Assembly (NCBI RefSeq): GCF_033958435.1
Contig: NC_134145.1
Location: forward strand, 41,753,501 to 41,817,500
Source of the DNA: Carettochelys insculpta
Taxonomy: Eukaryota; Chordata; Testudines; Carettochelyidae
Length of the DNA stretch: 64,000 nucleotides
Direction of reading: 5' to 3'
A program made the translations under genes and the position numbers. The notes below the pieces were generated by a model, which was not told the origin of the DNA, ran no database searches, and worked only from the letters and a program-made list of their open reading frames with translations. Below, piece by piece: positions 11,706 through 23,135 of this stretch. Position 1 is the stretch's first letter. Each line of letters begins with the position of its first letter.

Positions 11706-12541
11706 ACCTAAACAGGGATTTAAAAAAAAAAAAGCTTTAAAACACAATGCTGGTTATGGCCAAGCTTGCATTCTGGGTAGCTCAGGGGTGTGTCTGTCTT
11801 GTAAGAAGGTAGAACATCAAACTAAAAAATCTCCAAGTACTTAGTATGTCTGTAAAGTTAGACACATACACACAAAGATCACATGGGCCACATGAAAGGA
11901 AGGCTTTTTGGTGTTCTCTGTGGATTGTTGTGACTATCCCTTAATTAGCCATGCAGGTTTCTGCAGCACAACTGTGGCCATGTATGTGTGTTTTAAGAAA
12001 ATAGTCTTGTAGTCATGATCAGGATACATTTCTCAATAGCCATTTGTGTTGCAGACCTGTCTGAAGCATATAACTCAAATAAAACCAGGAAACCCACCCT
12101 TTCCACCCTCTTAATTAAAAATGAGCAAAGGGATTTGTCTCAGAATTAAAAAAAATCAGCTTTATAAAGATAACAAACAAGGGAATTGGTGGCTTACAAA
12201 TGTAATATTTCCAAGGTGTTAGCTCTATTATCTACTTACTTGCCTATTTATTAGTCACCATAAGGCCTAAGTACCATTTAAAATCTTTACAGCTTCATCA
12301 CTTACCTGATAAATGAAAGACTGCAAGATACTACACTGTTAGTAGTTAAGCTGCCAGAAAATACTTTGTGTGTTATAAGGCTGTACATTTGTTAAGATAG
12401 CAATATGCCATAAAGCAAAAAAAATTGCATGAAGTGGTATTTGTGTCCCCAGGGATGCTAATGAGGAGAAAAGGAGTCCAGGAGAGTTGAATGTGTTTTA
12501 AAGAAACCTTACTAAATGCACAGGAATACGCCTGATGTGTA
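11706..12541. other. AT-rich unique DNA, no gene seen
   Basis: Nothing recognisable beyond an A-run at 11729-11741 and a GCATTCTGGGTAG motif near 11770. Confidence 0.5.
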
Positions 12542-12565
12542 GTAAAATAAAATAAAATAAAATAT
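12542..12565. repeat. (AAAAT)n microsatellite
   Basis: About five tandem AAAAT units abut the 5' edge of a CR1 fragment. Confidence 0.9.
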
Positions 12566-13571
12566 GGTAGGCAACCAGCCTGGCTTAACAGAGAAATCTT
12601 TGATGAACTTAAATGCAAAAAAGAAACTTATAAGAAGCGGAAACTTAGACAGATGACTAGGGAAAGGTATAAATATATTGCTTGAGCATACAGGGATGTA
12701 ATCAGGGAAGCCAAAGCGCAACTGGAATTGCGGCTAGTAAGGCATGTAAAAAGGGATCAAGAAAGATTTCTACAGGCTTGTTAGCAATAGAGGACTGGTC
12801 AGGGAAAGTGTGATACTCTTACTGAATGAGGGAGGTAACCTAGTGGCAGATGATGTGGAATAAGCTGAAGTACTCAATGCTTTTTTATTTTTTGCCTATA
12901 TTTTTACAGACAAGGTCAGCTCCCAGAGTGTTGCACTAGGCAGCACAGAATGGAAAGGAGGTGGGCAGCCTTCAATGGATAATGAACAGGTTAAGAACTA
13001 TTTAGAAAAGGTTGACATACACCAATCCATGGAGCCAGATCAAATGCATCTGAGGATGCTGAGGGAGGTGGCTGATGTGATTGCAGAGCCATTGGCCATC
13101 ATCTTTGAAAACCTGTGACAATAAAGGGAGGTCCTGGAACACTGGCTAAAGGCAAACGTAGTGCCCATCTTTAAAAAAAAAGGAAGGTGGAGAATCCAGG
13201 GAACTACAGATCAGTAAGCCTCATCTCAGTCCTCAAGGAACCCATCCTGAAGAACTCTGAGGAGAGAAATAACAATCAGGACTAGTCAACATGTAGTCTC
13301 CAAGGGCATATCATGCCTGACCAACTTGACTACCTTCTATGACAAAGTAACTGGCTCTGTGGAGATAAAAGAAAAGCTTTATCAAAGATTCTGATGCCGT
13401 CTCCCTGGGTATCCTTGTCAGCAAGTTAAATAAGTAGGGCTTGAATAAATGGACTGAAAGATGGATAGAAAGCTGGCCAGATTGTTGGGATTAATGGGTA
13501 GTGATCAATGACTCTATGTCTGGTTGATGTCTACTATCAAGCAGAATACCCCAAGGGTCAGTTTTTTCTGA
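12566..13571 (+). mobile_element. CR1 LINE, decayed ORF2 middle part
   Basis: Across several frames the translation follows the CR1 ORF2 linker and early reverse transcriptase: LKCKKETYKKRKLRQMTRER, REAKAQLELRLVRHVKRDQE, then AEVLNAFL, GGQPSMDNEQVKNYLEKVD, DQMHLRMLREVADVIAEPL and a VPIFKK-type start of the RT fold; the DNA then runs through the palm region to a PQGSV-like stretch near 13550. Numerous stops and shifts interrupt it. The 3' third, including the ADD motif and the octamer tail, is missing, so the copy has lost both ends. It aligns in sense with the better copy at 27270-29170. Confidence 0.85.
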
Positions 13572-14744
13572 AGCTGGATGTGGCCTGCTTGTTTGTGTAC
13601 CAGAGGAAGCTTAAGGATTTTGCTCAGTAAGACAGGGTAAAAGGGCACCCAGGCTTAGAGAACAGGTGGCTAAGTGGTGAACCAGTACATTAGATATCAT
13701 CTTAAAATGAGGCAACCTTTCAAACAATTCATGTGCTAACCACTCTATATCTTTAGACCCCAAAATACTCATATACACATCTTTTCCATAAACACATTCT
13801 TCCAAGTCCAATGTATGACCAAGGATGCACACATCAAATTCCTCACAGTTACCCTCAGACTATGCAGCTTTAATTCTTTAGCATGCACTAATACACACTG
13901 GACTATTAAAGTGGAAATATGCCTTTTAGTATAGCTTCCTAAATTAGCTGAGGAAAGTAGGGGACATAATGTGGAACTGTGAAGTGGCTGGGGGTAGAGA
14001 TGGCTTTTTCAAGGATCAGGGTGATGGTAATGCAAGAGACGGGAGCATAGCTATGCACACATTAGCGTGGAGCAATGTGAAAGGGCAGCGAAACACAGCT
14101 TAATGGACAATTCTGCACTAGCACATCCATCATGGAAGTTTCTTCCTACTGAGGTCAGTCAGTGATTGGCATCTGACCAGAGGGATGAGGGCTCCTGTCT
14201 ATTATATATTATATTCCAGTTGGTGAATTACCTTTATTTATTTTATAAGAGAGAACCCCGTGGGTCAAATGTTACCCTATCTGTGACAGAGAGTGGGCAC
14301 AGAGGTTATCTTTCATTCATTCCATTATAGTAATCCTGCTAATCAAGTAAATATATGGTGGGGTCACACTTTGATGCTCCTCTGAAGCTGTATGCGTGCT
14401 GATGATTACATTCACCAGGTAGGAGGCTAAATATACCCTTTGGGAACAACCTATAGCAGCTAATCTGGCCGAAGGACATTCCTCTTAGCACTCTCTAACA
14501 GTTTAGTACAATTTCCTTGGGAGGCAAAGGAGAAGAGATTTCCCACAATCCACCTAATTATTAACAGAACAGAGGACAATATCAGTGCATCCTCATAGGA
14601 TATGATCCAACCATATGAAAATTGCAGTATAACACATTATATCAAAGGAAATGGTTCATGAAACTGCAAGCCCAATAACAAGACTTTGAATGAATCTGTA
14701 AACTCAGGGTTTATAACCTTAGACTGTCAAATTTTTCAAATAGT
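13572..14744. other. Unique DNA, no gene seen
   Basis: No repeat family or domain is recognised. Confidence 0.5.
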
Positions 14745-15660
14745 TCCTATTTTTAAGAAAAGTAAAAAAGGTTACGCAGGAAACTAAAGAGCCATTAGTT
14801 TGACCTCAATTTTAGGCAAGATCTTAGGACAATTTTTGAAAAGTACAGAGGCTAAGGATATAGGGTTAGCAGTAACTGGATTAAAATACAACACAATTTT
14901 ACAAAATACAGGTTGTGCCAAACCAACCTGATCTCATTCTTTTGAGATAACTGATTATTTAGAGAAAGAAAATGAAGTTGATCTAGTTTACCTAGACTTC
15001 AGTAAGGCATTCCATATAGGAAATTATTTGTGAAACTGGAGAATATGGAGATTAATAATATAAGTGGAAGGTAGATAAGGATCTGATTAAAGGGGAAACT
15101 ATAATGGGCCCTCCTGAAAGGTGAACTGTCAGGCTGGAGTGACGTTACTAGTGGAGCTCTTTTGAGATCAATCTTACTTAACCTTTTTATTTTTTATCTT
15201 GGCCCAAAAATTGGAAGTCAGCTGATAAAATTAGTGGATAACTGAAAGTTGGGAGATATTGCCAAGATGGATGAAACCAAATTATCATATAGAAAGATAT
15301 TTACAACCCTCTAAAATTACTCACAAGTACGAAGCACAAGGTCATGCATTTTGGGACTAAGTACAAGCATTTTTGTTTAATCTGGTGACATTGGAAGCAT
15401 CAGAACATGAGAAAGACATTGGTGCACTGGTTGATCACACGATGACTATGAACCACAGATATGATGTAGCAGTGAAGGATGAATCAGGCTAAGCTTTTCC
15501 AGTAGTGTCAGAGAATTGTTAGACCATTACTGAAGGTACTACCAAGACCTCAACTGGATACTGTGTACAATTCTAGTATTTCATTTAAAAAAAGGATGAC
15601 TTCAAACTGGACAGTTCAGAGAAGGGCTGCTAGGGTGATCTGATGAATGGCAACAATGTC
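14745..15660 (+). mobile_element. Degraded CR1-type LINE fragment
   Basis: Broken reading frames show a PIFKK-like start (tatttttaagaaaag), a sequence matching PISLTSILGKI, and an intact DLVYLDFSKAF stretch at about 14978-15010, which is the reverse transcriptase motif A with its catalytic Asp. Farther on are a TLL-to-F run with a caaggtcatgcattttggga block (the usual KCKVMHFG region) and an ending with agagaagggctgctagggtgatc. It is more diverged from the consensus than the copies at 12.6 and 27.3 kb and appears to belong to an older lineage. Confidence 0.75.
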
Positions 15661-15736
15661 ATGTGACCTGTCAGAAATTGGCAGCAGTAAAAAACCCAAC
15701 AGCAAGAGATGGGAAACTAGATGGGGAGGACTATGA

Positions 15737-16046
15737 GGGCGAGTCTGCACTAGACCGGAAAGTCAGTCTTAGATACCTAATTCCAGGTACATCATCAACT
15801 ACACAGCTGGAATCAATTTATCAAAGATCCTTTTCTCAGGCAGTCCAGACAGAGGGAGGTCAGAGGGAGGTTGACGGGAGAAACTCTCCCGTCAACCTCC
15901 CTTCCTCCTTGTGAGAATGAGGAGTGCCAGGGTTGACTGGCAAGCCCTGATGGTTTGATTTAGCAAGTCCCCACTAAGTGTGCTAAATTGAATCCTGGAT
16001 GATTGACCCTGACTGGGTAGATTTCCTGGTCAGTACAGACGTATCC
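15737..16046. mobile_element. MITE with internal perfect hairpin
   Basis: The left end GGGCGAGTCTGCACTAGACC corresponds to the reverse complement of the right end, GGATACGTCTGTACTGACC, and both continue into GGAAAGTC or GGAAATC. The element is about 310 bp and noncoding. It lies directly 3' of an old LINE fragment. No clean target duplication is visible (TGA left, TTA right). Confidence 0.7.
15864..15902. repeat. Perfect 18-bp hairpin with 3-nt loop
   Basis: AGGGAGGTTGACGGGAGA (15864-15881) and TCTCCCGTCAACCTCCCT (15885-15902) are exact reverse complements separated by AAC. It lies near the centre of the MITE at 15737-16046. Confidence 0.97.
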
Positions 16047-16175
16047 TTAGTTACTACAAAATTCTTTACTTGGTGTCTCACTGGTGGATATTGCGCACAT
16101 ACTCAGGGTCTAAATGATCTGGTTTGTAAGGAATCTGATGCCCCTTTTCCCCATCAGATTTGCAGAGATCCTGGG

Positions 16176-16201
16176 TTTTGTTTGTTTGTTTGTTTGTTTT
16201 T
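16176..16201. repeat. (GTTT)n microsatellite
   Basis: About six tandem GTTT units. Confidence 0.9.
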
Positions 16202-16319
16202 GCCTTCCTCTGCAGCATGGGGCAAGGGGCATCGGTCCCATTCATATTAAAACTAATGCAAATGATGAATTATCTGTAAATTTAAGTCTTTACATCATGA
16301 TTTGAAGACTTTGGCAACT

Positions 16320-17885
16320 CAGGAGAGGGTGGGTCAGATTTTGTGACCTGCTGTGTGTGGGAGGTCAGACTAGATCAGGGGTCAGCAACCTTTCAATTAT
16401 AGAGTGCCGATATTTGACTGTTTAACCTCTATGAACAGTCTACGTGCTGGTAATACTTTTTAAAGTCACTAATAGTCCTACTTACAACATCTTCATTAAT
16501 AAATTAAGATGCAGAGCTTTACCATTTAGGTGGCAGTTGGTGGCAATAACTGGCCTTTTGTTAATCTAGAGGCAGACTTCCCTGGCTTCCTGCTGCCTTC
16601 AGTGATCAATTGTACATCCTTCAAAAAACCTCTTCATTACGAAAGCCGGCATTTTTGGAACAGCCCCAAAACGGTTGCTTAATGTTTGGTTCTAGAAGTG
16701 GGTGAAAGTGTAGTGGAGAAAGCAAGGTCAAGAGGACAGAGCTTCTAAAATCTGACCTAAAAATGAATCCTGTCTCCATTACTGACTGCCTGCATTCAAT
16801 GGCAAGTCACTAGAGAGTGTTGAGGTTGAGGTTGGAGGGGGCAAAGTTTCAAAGAAGCCTTGGGGAGATAAGGTCCCCATCCTCAAAGATATTAAGACAC
16901 CTAATGTCCTTTGAAGCTTATGGGAACTGTAGGAAATTTTGAAAACCACAGACTTGTCAGTAGAAGAAGATAATTGGTTTTCTCACATTCTTTGTTAGGG
17001 GGCTCTGACACATGATGGGTTACTGCTCAGGACCCATTTCAGAAAATTACTTAAACGTGCTGAACTTCCAGTCAGTAGCCCTGAAATGAGGGGCACATAA
17101 GCAGGTGGTAGAAGTTGGGCAAATGGTTGAAGTATTCTGCGGACTCAGGTCCCTATTCTGAGACTGTGTGTGGGGGTCTATTATTTTAATAGTAAATAAT
17201 CATCACAAATTACTAAGGAATGTGGGTGGATTCATGTATCACCAAGGAAAAGAGGCCACCTTCCTGTTGGTGAGTCTGCCCCTGAGTATCAAAGCAGCTG
17301 GAAATAGGGCAGACTGAGCATGCAGAGCTGGAGGGTAGCTGGCTGGGGGTGCCTGATGCCTTCCATAAAGTGAACGGCCCCAGTGAATGGGAGTCTGCCT
17401 CTGCTCACCTCTCTCCATGAGCGTCAGGCCAGCAAAGTGTCCAGTGCTCACAGCGAGCCCCGAGAACTTACTGTCTGACAGGCGTGGAGCAGCTCAGGTG
17501 CTGGTTGGGGGCAAATATTTCTCCTCTGTCCAGGATTAAGGCTGGCCAGGTGGCCAGCAGCACCCACATCTAGAACCAGTGTAACTGCTCCCTGTCTGTG
17601 ACAGCCAATCCCAAGGCCCCGTTGCCTCCACAAACTCAGGCAGCAGTTGCAGCTCCCTGAAACTTCTGCCAGGCTGCCCTGGAACACCACACAACTCATA
17701 TGTGCTACATGGTCTTGTTCAAGCTCCCAGCTGCATGGGGGAGGAGAGGTGAGACTGAGCTCCTGCCTCCTGTGCCCATAAAAAATGGCTCATGTTCTAC
17801 TCTTGGCACTCTTGCTAAGGGTTGTCTACCCCTGGACTAGATGACCATTATGGTCCCTTCTGACTTTGAAGTCTTTGAATCTAAA
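16320..17885 (+). mobile_element. CR1-type 3' tail split by a hAT insertion
   Basis: The left part (16320-16375) ends ctgtgtgtgggaggtcagac followed by TAGAT, and the right part (17835-17885) continues gactagatgaccattatggt, then cccttctgactttgaagtct and ttgaatct. Joined across the insert this is the usual 3' tail of CR1-type elements and of SINEs that share it. The two halves are separated only by the hAT element at 16376-17834. Confidence 0.75.
16376..17834. mobile_element. Non-autonomous hAT transposon
   Basis: The 1459-bp element begins CAGGGGTCAGCAACC and ends GGGTTGTCTACCCCTG, the CAGGGGT...ACCCCTG ends typical of hAT transposons. It is flanked by a perfect 8-bp duplication GACTAGAT (16368-16375 and 17835-17842), the length made by hAT transposases. 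Subterminal sequences GAGTGCCGATAT and TTGGCACTCTTG are also inverted relative to each other. No transposase frame (no hATC dimerisation region) is readable, so it is a deletion derivative. The intact duplication shows the ends are exact. Confidence 0.92.
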
Positions 17886-19368
17886 AAGCAGCTTCTATAG
17901 CAACAACAAAAGTGTATGTGGCAAACAGGGCAACTTCCTGCAATAGCTCTGGAAGACCATATTCTATTACACTTATCAATGATTTACGTATGACTGTGGA
18001 CCAAGGACTGTATGAACTCCCTGGGGGTGGAGTAAGAGTTAATAAAGTTCATGCAGGAAATGCAAATTTTAAAAGATTATTAATGCAAATCATTCAGATT
18101 ATAACACTGTCATGCAAGCATCATGTCCTGTGGGGACTTATGTACACTGGCTTAAAGTGATCAGATGGAAAGCCAGGAGCAGGTAGTGGCCTTGTGGAGA
18201 GAATGAGTTGCTAGGGATAGCCTAGTCAGAAGAAAGTGGGGTGCACGCCTCAGCTCAAGAGAGGTGGTGGTCAGAGGCAAGAAGCCTTTAAATGGGTATT
18301 GATGAGGGATCCCAGAAGGGGAAATACAGGTGCATTTTCCCTGAAAATGTAATAATATATCAAGAATTAAACAAAATGACTGTCTGGAGATGATACATCA
18401 GAATTAAGCATCCCTTTATAAAGGATAGGATTCACAAAGAGAAGAGATAAATGCAATCTCTGCAACATCTTTGGAATTCCTCTGTTGATTAAGATTCATT
18501 CCCATTTCAACCAGACTGTTAGGTGAGTCATCTACAGAGGTTCTCAGAAGAGGAAAGAGAAAGTAATTCACTCACCATATCCTATCATTTTTGTTATCCT
18601 CAATGCCAGCATGGTGAGCTGTATCCTCTAAGATGTAAGTTAGAGGAATGAAGGTTGTGATTCAATCACACTGTATTCTGACTAACCAAGAGTGTACTGT
18701 CTGTAACAAAGCAGTGAGAAGCACTGAAGGTGTGCTCTAATTAATGATGGCATAATAGCTATTTCTGGCCACGCTGACCTTAGTTTTCTCAGTTCCCAAC
18801 AGCTTTGCTTGTAATGAAAATGTCCTCCTGCAAATCCTAAGGTAACAGTTTCCAGGACTGCGCAAAATGGAAAACTGAGAAATGCTTTCACAATTTCTTT
18901 CACAGTTTCTTTAAGAACAGTAGTGGCAGTCTCCTATGTGATGGGACACGTCACTCAACCATAATTCCTAAAATTTGGATGTTGATATCATTTGGCATTA
19001 GGAACTTTGCAAACCTGAAATTTCACTCAGCAGAGACAAGGGAGGGCATTTGAGAGGAAGCAAGCATATAGTATTTTATTTAATCAGAGGCAATTCTTGT
19101 CCCTCCTTACAAGATGAGTGTGCCCCAGCTGCCTTCTTCCTTAGTCCAAACACTAACTTCATTGACTTACTCCCATTTCCCTCACACATGGTGAGTGGAG
19201 TTAACAGTTTATGTAGCAAGATATATGGTTAACAAGAGGAATTGTCGCACATAGCTTATGGAACTTGAAAAGACTAGTAGTGCTTGCAGGTCATTTGGCC
19301 CCTTGGCTTTTGGGAGTCCACATATCAAGAGGTATAGAAAGATCCCCAAAAGATGTTTTGCTCAGCCT

Positions 19369-19410
19369 CAAAACAAACCAACAAACAAACAAAAACAAAC
19401 AAACAAAAAG
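19369..19410. repeat. (CAAA)n-rich microsatellite
   Basis: Interrupted tandem CAAA units. Confidence 0.85.
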
Positions 19411-20594
19411 GGGGATATGGAATGGAAAACTGTAGCAAAATATGTCTACCTCTAAAGTTTGAAATTCTTGGGTGTGAGATTGAGTTCTATTTCTTCATAA
19501 CTTGTAGGAAGGCAAGGAGGACAAGACTCTATACTGAAGTAGAGAAAGAGAGAGAAACAAGTTTTCAATCGTTGTTTTGTTATCCTAATTAAGTTTCTTG
19601 TCTGTCATGGGAATAAATGATTCATACTCTGATTCTTTATAATTTTCATGTACTACATGTATAATCTCTCAGTGTCATAACACTGTGCTCCCTGTCTTAC
19701 AGCAGGAATCACATGGAAATATACATGCCCAATATCCAGGAAAAGAACTGCAGCTTATATCCGTGGATAACATTTCCAACCCCTTATCTTTCAGCCTCCT
19801 CTGTTTCAAACAGCTGCAGCTACTTTATTTTTTTTTCTTTTTTTTTCCCATACCCCTAGTTGGAATGATTACTCAGTGAAGCACCTCAAAGCTCTGAATT
19901 GAATTAAGGAACATAAAGAGCTTTAATGTCAACTGCAAGGTGCAGTAACACAGAAATTAAAATACACTAGAAATGACTAATAGTAATGATACAAATTGGA
20001 CAGACTGATAGCAGTGAAATTATTTTCAGATGGTGGCTACTCCAAGAGTAATACATGTAATAAGCGAGGTTGCTTCATAATACAGCATGAGATGTATTAC
20101 AGAGAATGTTTTCATAGCTTGTGTTTTTTTGTTTTGTTTTCCTCAGCTGGTATTTAAGTACCACTGTCAATCTTTTACACTTGGACTTCTAAAAATAAAT
20201 CACTTTATACAGAAAAGGAAGAAAAGCAAAACTATGTCTACATCTCTGTGGAGACAGCCTGACACAACAGGCAAGGTGTCAAAAAGGGCAACTCACACAT
20301 TATTGTATTTTTTAACACCAAACAATGACTCTTTTCTCATATTTTCTTACTATGCAAAAGATTTTTCCCCAGGTAGAGAGGAAATCAAACTATTCCTTTT
20401 TTTGCCCTCATGTAGTGTTCAGTTTTTTGCAAGATTTATAAACTGTTCCAGGTTGAGAGGCATCCAAAAATATGTGCCACCTTTTCTTCTGCTCACGATA
20501 ACTGCTTTTGTAACAAGGGAGCTGAAGGCGGTCTGCAAGCTCCTGACACCAAGAATAATGAAATATTTGATCATATGCTGTGTGAATCACAGAA

Positions 20595-20720
20595 ATTTGA
20601 TACAGAAAAGAAATATCAGGTCATCTAGTCCATCTCCTTGCCTGGCAGAACTGTATATTTTTCTTGTTTAATTTGCTTAAATGATTCAGCTGACAAGACT
20701 TCCACCATTTCCTGGGGGAG
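20595..20720 (-). mobile_element. Old CR1/L3-like 3' fragment
   Basis: On the plus strand aggtcatctagtccatctcc followed later by cttccaccatttcctggggg matches the reverse complement of the diverged CR1/L3 3' region. Short and decayed. Confidence 0.5.
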
Positions 20721-21433
20721 ATTATTATATCTCAAGTTTATAAAGTTTTTACTAATTGCCGATCCTTGATTTTTAAGGAAACTATTACAAAGCAATGGGA
20801 TAGGATGACCTATGCAATCTATTTCTTACCTCCCAAACCATTTGAAGGGAGACAAGCACAAATTTCATCCCTCACCACCTATCAACCTCATCCACCTCTG
20901 CAGTATCATTGCTCCTTTCCCTTTGCTGGGCCAGAAATTGTACAGTCAGAACATAGGTAGACTCAGTGGACTGATGGAGCAGTTTAAGGGCAAGGAAGCT
21001 CATTTTTCCCCTCTGACATTGTGGACCTACTATTCTACAGAGCTTTATTCAGGATGGGGAAACTCCTTTAAGTCAGAACCACCAGGCAAGGAAAATCTCT
21101 AGTGGTACAGTTCAATCACAGTAGAGAGGACTAAGAGCTGCATTTAACTTTATCTAGGAGCTGATATTGTAGCCTCTTTTGTGGGGAACAAACAAATCCC
21201 AGCTCCTCTAATGGAACAATATCAGATAATTTCCAAACATATGGTTGCAGTAGCAGTTGTCTATAACCCTACAGTCAAATTTTCAGTTGTGGAGAAATCA
21301 GTGATACAAAATCACTGTATATTTGAAGTGTGACTTGTTTATTTTAGAGTGTACACATCAGTCCTGGGACAAAGTTAATCAACAGGCAGCCTTCAGAAAA
21401 CTCAGTCCAACACCAGTATACATACACATGCAT

Positions 21434-21595
21434 ACCTGATAGAGCTGGAAGAATTCAGTGGTCATCAAATCCAGTCCCCTGCGCTCACAACAGGACTTAC
21501 TTGCCCCAGACCCTTAAATGGGCCCCTCGGGGATTGAGATCATGACCTTGGGTTTAGCAGGCCACAGCACAAACCCCTGAGTTATACCTCCCCCT
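21434..21595 (-). mobile_element. tRNA-derived SINE with CR1-like tail (turtle polIII/SINE type)
   Basis: Read on the minus strand it starts GGGGGAGGTATAACTCAGGGG, giving an A-box-like TATAACTCAGGGG (plus 21574-21586), continues ctgtggcctgctaaacccaa, and has a B-box-like GATCTCAATCC (plus 21531-21541). The 3' part, ggggactggatttgatgacc ... cttccagctctatcagg, is the CR1 3' end. Known biology: the tortoise polIII/SINE joins a tRNA-derived head to a CR1-type tail and relies on CR1 reverse transcriptase. At about 160 bp it seems nearly full length. This is the strongest taxon-specific clue in the window. Confidence 0.75.
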
Positions 21596-22912
21596 GACTC
21601 TGGATTCCAGAGAGCACTTCTGCCTCAAGAATTGAGTCAAAGGTGGGAGAGTAAATTCCAGAAATTACAGCACTAACCCAATGATGGCACAGTCCTTCTG
21701 CCATGACTGTATGGTGCTTTCAAAATAAGAAAAAGGAGAGGTAAAAGTAGGTGTAACAGTACCACCAGATGACTTCTAATGTTCCAAGAGGAAATTAGAT
21801 TACATTCTATTGTTGATTCCTCCTCCTCAATCCCTTTCCTTTTTCCAAGGGATGGAGCAATCCAGTCCCTTAATTGCATCCATTAGTCCTGGTTTTATAC
21901 TTTTGTAGCATCTCTTTCCTTATCTTTAACATTTCAGATGTTTCAGCATGAATTCCATTATTTCCTTCCCTTTGTGGCTGCAACTCCAGATCAATATCAG
22001 GCCTTCCCAATGGCCACCATGTAAATCTCAGCATGTCAAGGTAATTGAACCATAAACCTTCCCCAGGCTATGTATGGATCCCAGCTATATCCCTATCTGA
22101 GGGCCTTTTCAAGAACAAACAAAGAATAAGTTTTGCATCAAAAGACATGGCCATTCTAAATGCTATTTCATTAAAAACGAATTTTTGAGTTATGGCCATG
22201 AAAATGCAAATCTATTTCCCAGTACATTTTTATTTTTAAAAATATTATTTTTATAGCCCTAGGAAGAACACTCATAAATCAATTTTGCCAGACTCTTAAT
22301 GACAGGGTAGTGAATTGGAAATAAAGAAAATATTTAATATACAGTTAATGGATTGTTGTGAAAAGAATCTACCCAGTGCAGCAATTTTATAAAACATGCA
22401 CAATAGATTGTTCAGAAATTATTTTTGCAGAGAAAAGGCTAATTTTCTCTAATATTTTATCATGTCTTTGTAGTAATTCTTATCTCTTTATCCCTTGTTT
22501 ACTGCCCTTAGCTTATTTGGGTACTGTAGGCTACAAATATTTTTAATAGTGCAATTAAAGAAACTGAAAAAAAAAAAGAAAAAATCACCAAAAGGGACTC
22601 ATAATTAGCAGCATATTCTATATGTTACTTTACAATACTTCAGCCAAATGATGTTGCCCTGTAAAGGTCATGCATGCAGCTTCTAGTGTCTTGTCCAGTC
22701 AACCTCTACCAATGCAGGACAAATGAATGCTCTGAATAGCAGACGTTTGCTGTCATTAAAAGAGAGCTCATTATCTTGTGACTATTTCTTGCCACATCAA
22801 TAAGATACTGCTTCCTTTATAAAGAAGTAAAAACAATCTGTGATCTAATTAATACTTTACAGAAAGGTGGCTGGTCTAGATTTGAGAATTTTCTTCAGTC
22901 AGAGAGGAAGGA
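21596..22912. other. AT-rich unique DNA, no gene seen
   Basis: No gene or clear repeat; an A-run lies near 22567-22577. Confidence 0.5.
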
Positions 22913-23135
22913 TGGTCCCAATGGTTACAGCACTAGCCTAGAACCTGGGATAAAGTTCCAGCTCCACCACAGGCCTGTTTTGTAACCTAGGCAAAGTCAT
23001 TTAGCCTTTCTGTACCCATTTCCCATCTGTAAAATGAGAATAACATGACAGTGCTTACTCATGGGAGTGATGTAAAGATAAATAAACTGAAGATTATGAG
23101 TTGTTCAGATACCACAGTAATGGGAGCTATATAAG
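22913..23135 (+). mobile_element. MIR-type CORE-SINE
   Basis: The order of blocks follows MIR: ggttacagcactagcctaga, then cctgggataaagttccagct, ccaccacaggcctgtt, taacctaggcaaagtcattt, agcctttctgtacccattt, then tctgtaaaatgagaataaca and a degraded 3' part with taaataaactgaagatta. The central CORE segment is the best preserved. MIRs are ancient and shared across amniotes. Confidence 0.85.

Larger units (their letters stand above)
17886..21433. other. AT-rich unique DNA, no gene seen
   Basis: It contains a (CAAA)n run (19369-19410), T-rich tracts near 19826-19848, and a possible old CR1-like fragment (20595-20720). A 194-codon open frame at 20087-20671 overlaps that repeat-like sequence and has no domain. 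Confidence 0.5.

Noticed and set aside
20087..20671. A 194-codon open frame on the plus strand as a possible host gene
   Set aside because: Low-complexity, lysine- and phenylalanine-rich translation with no domain; its 3' half overlaps a decayed CR1-like repeat.
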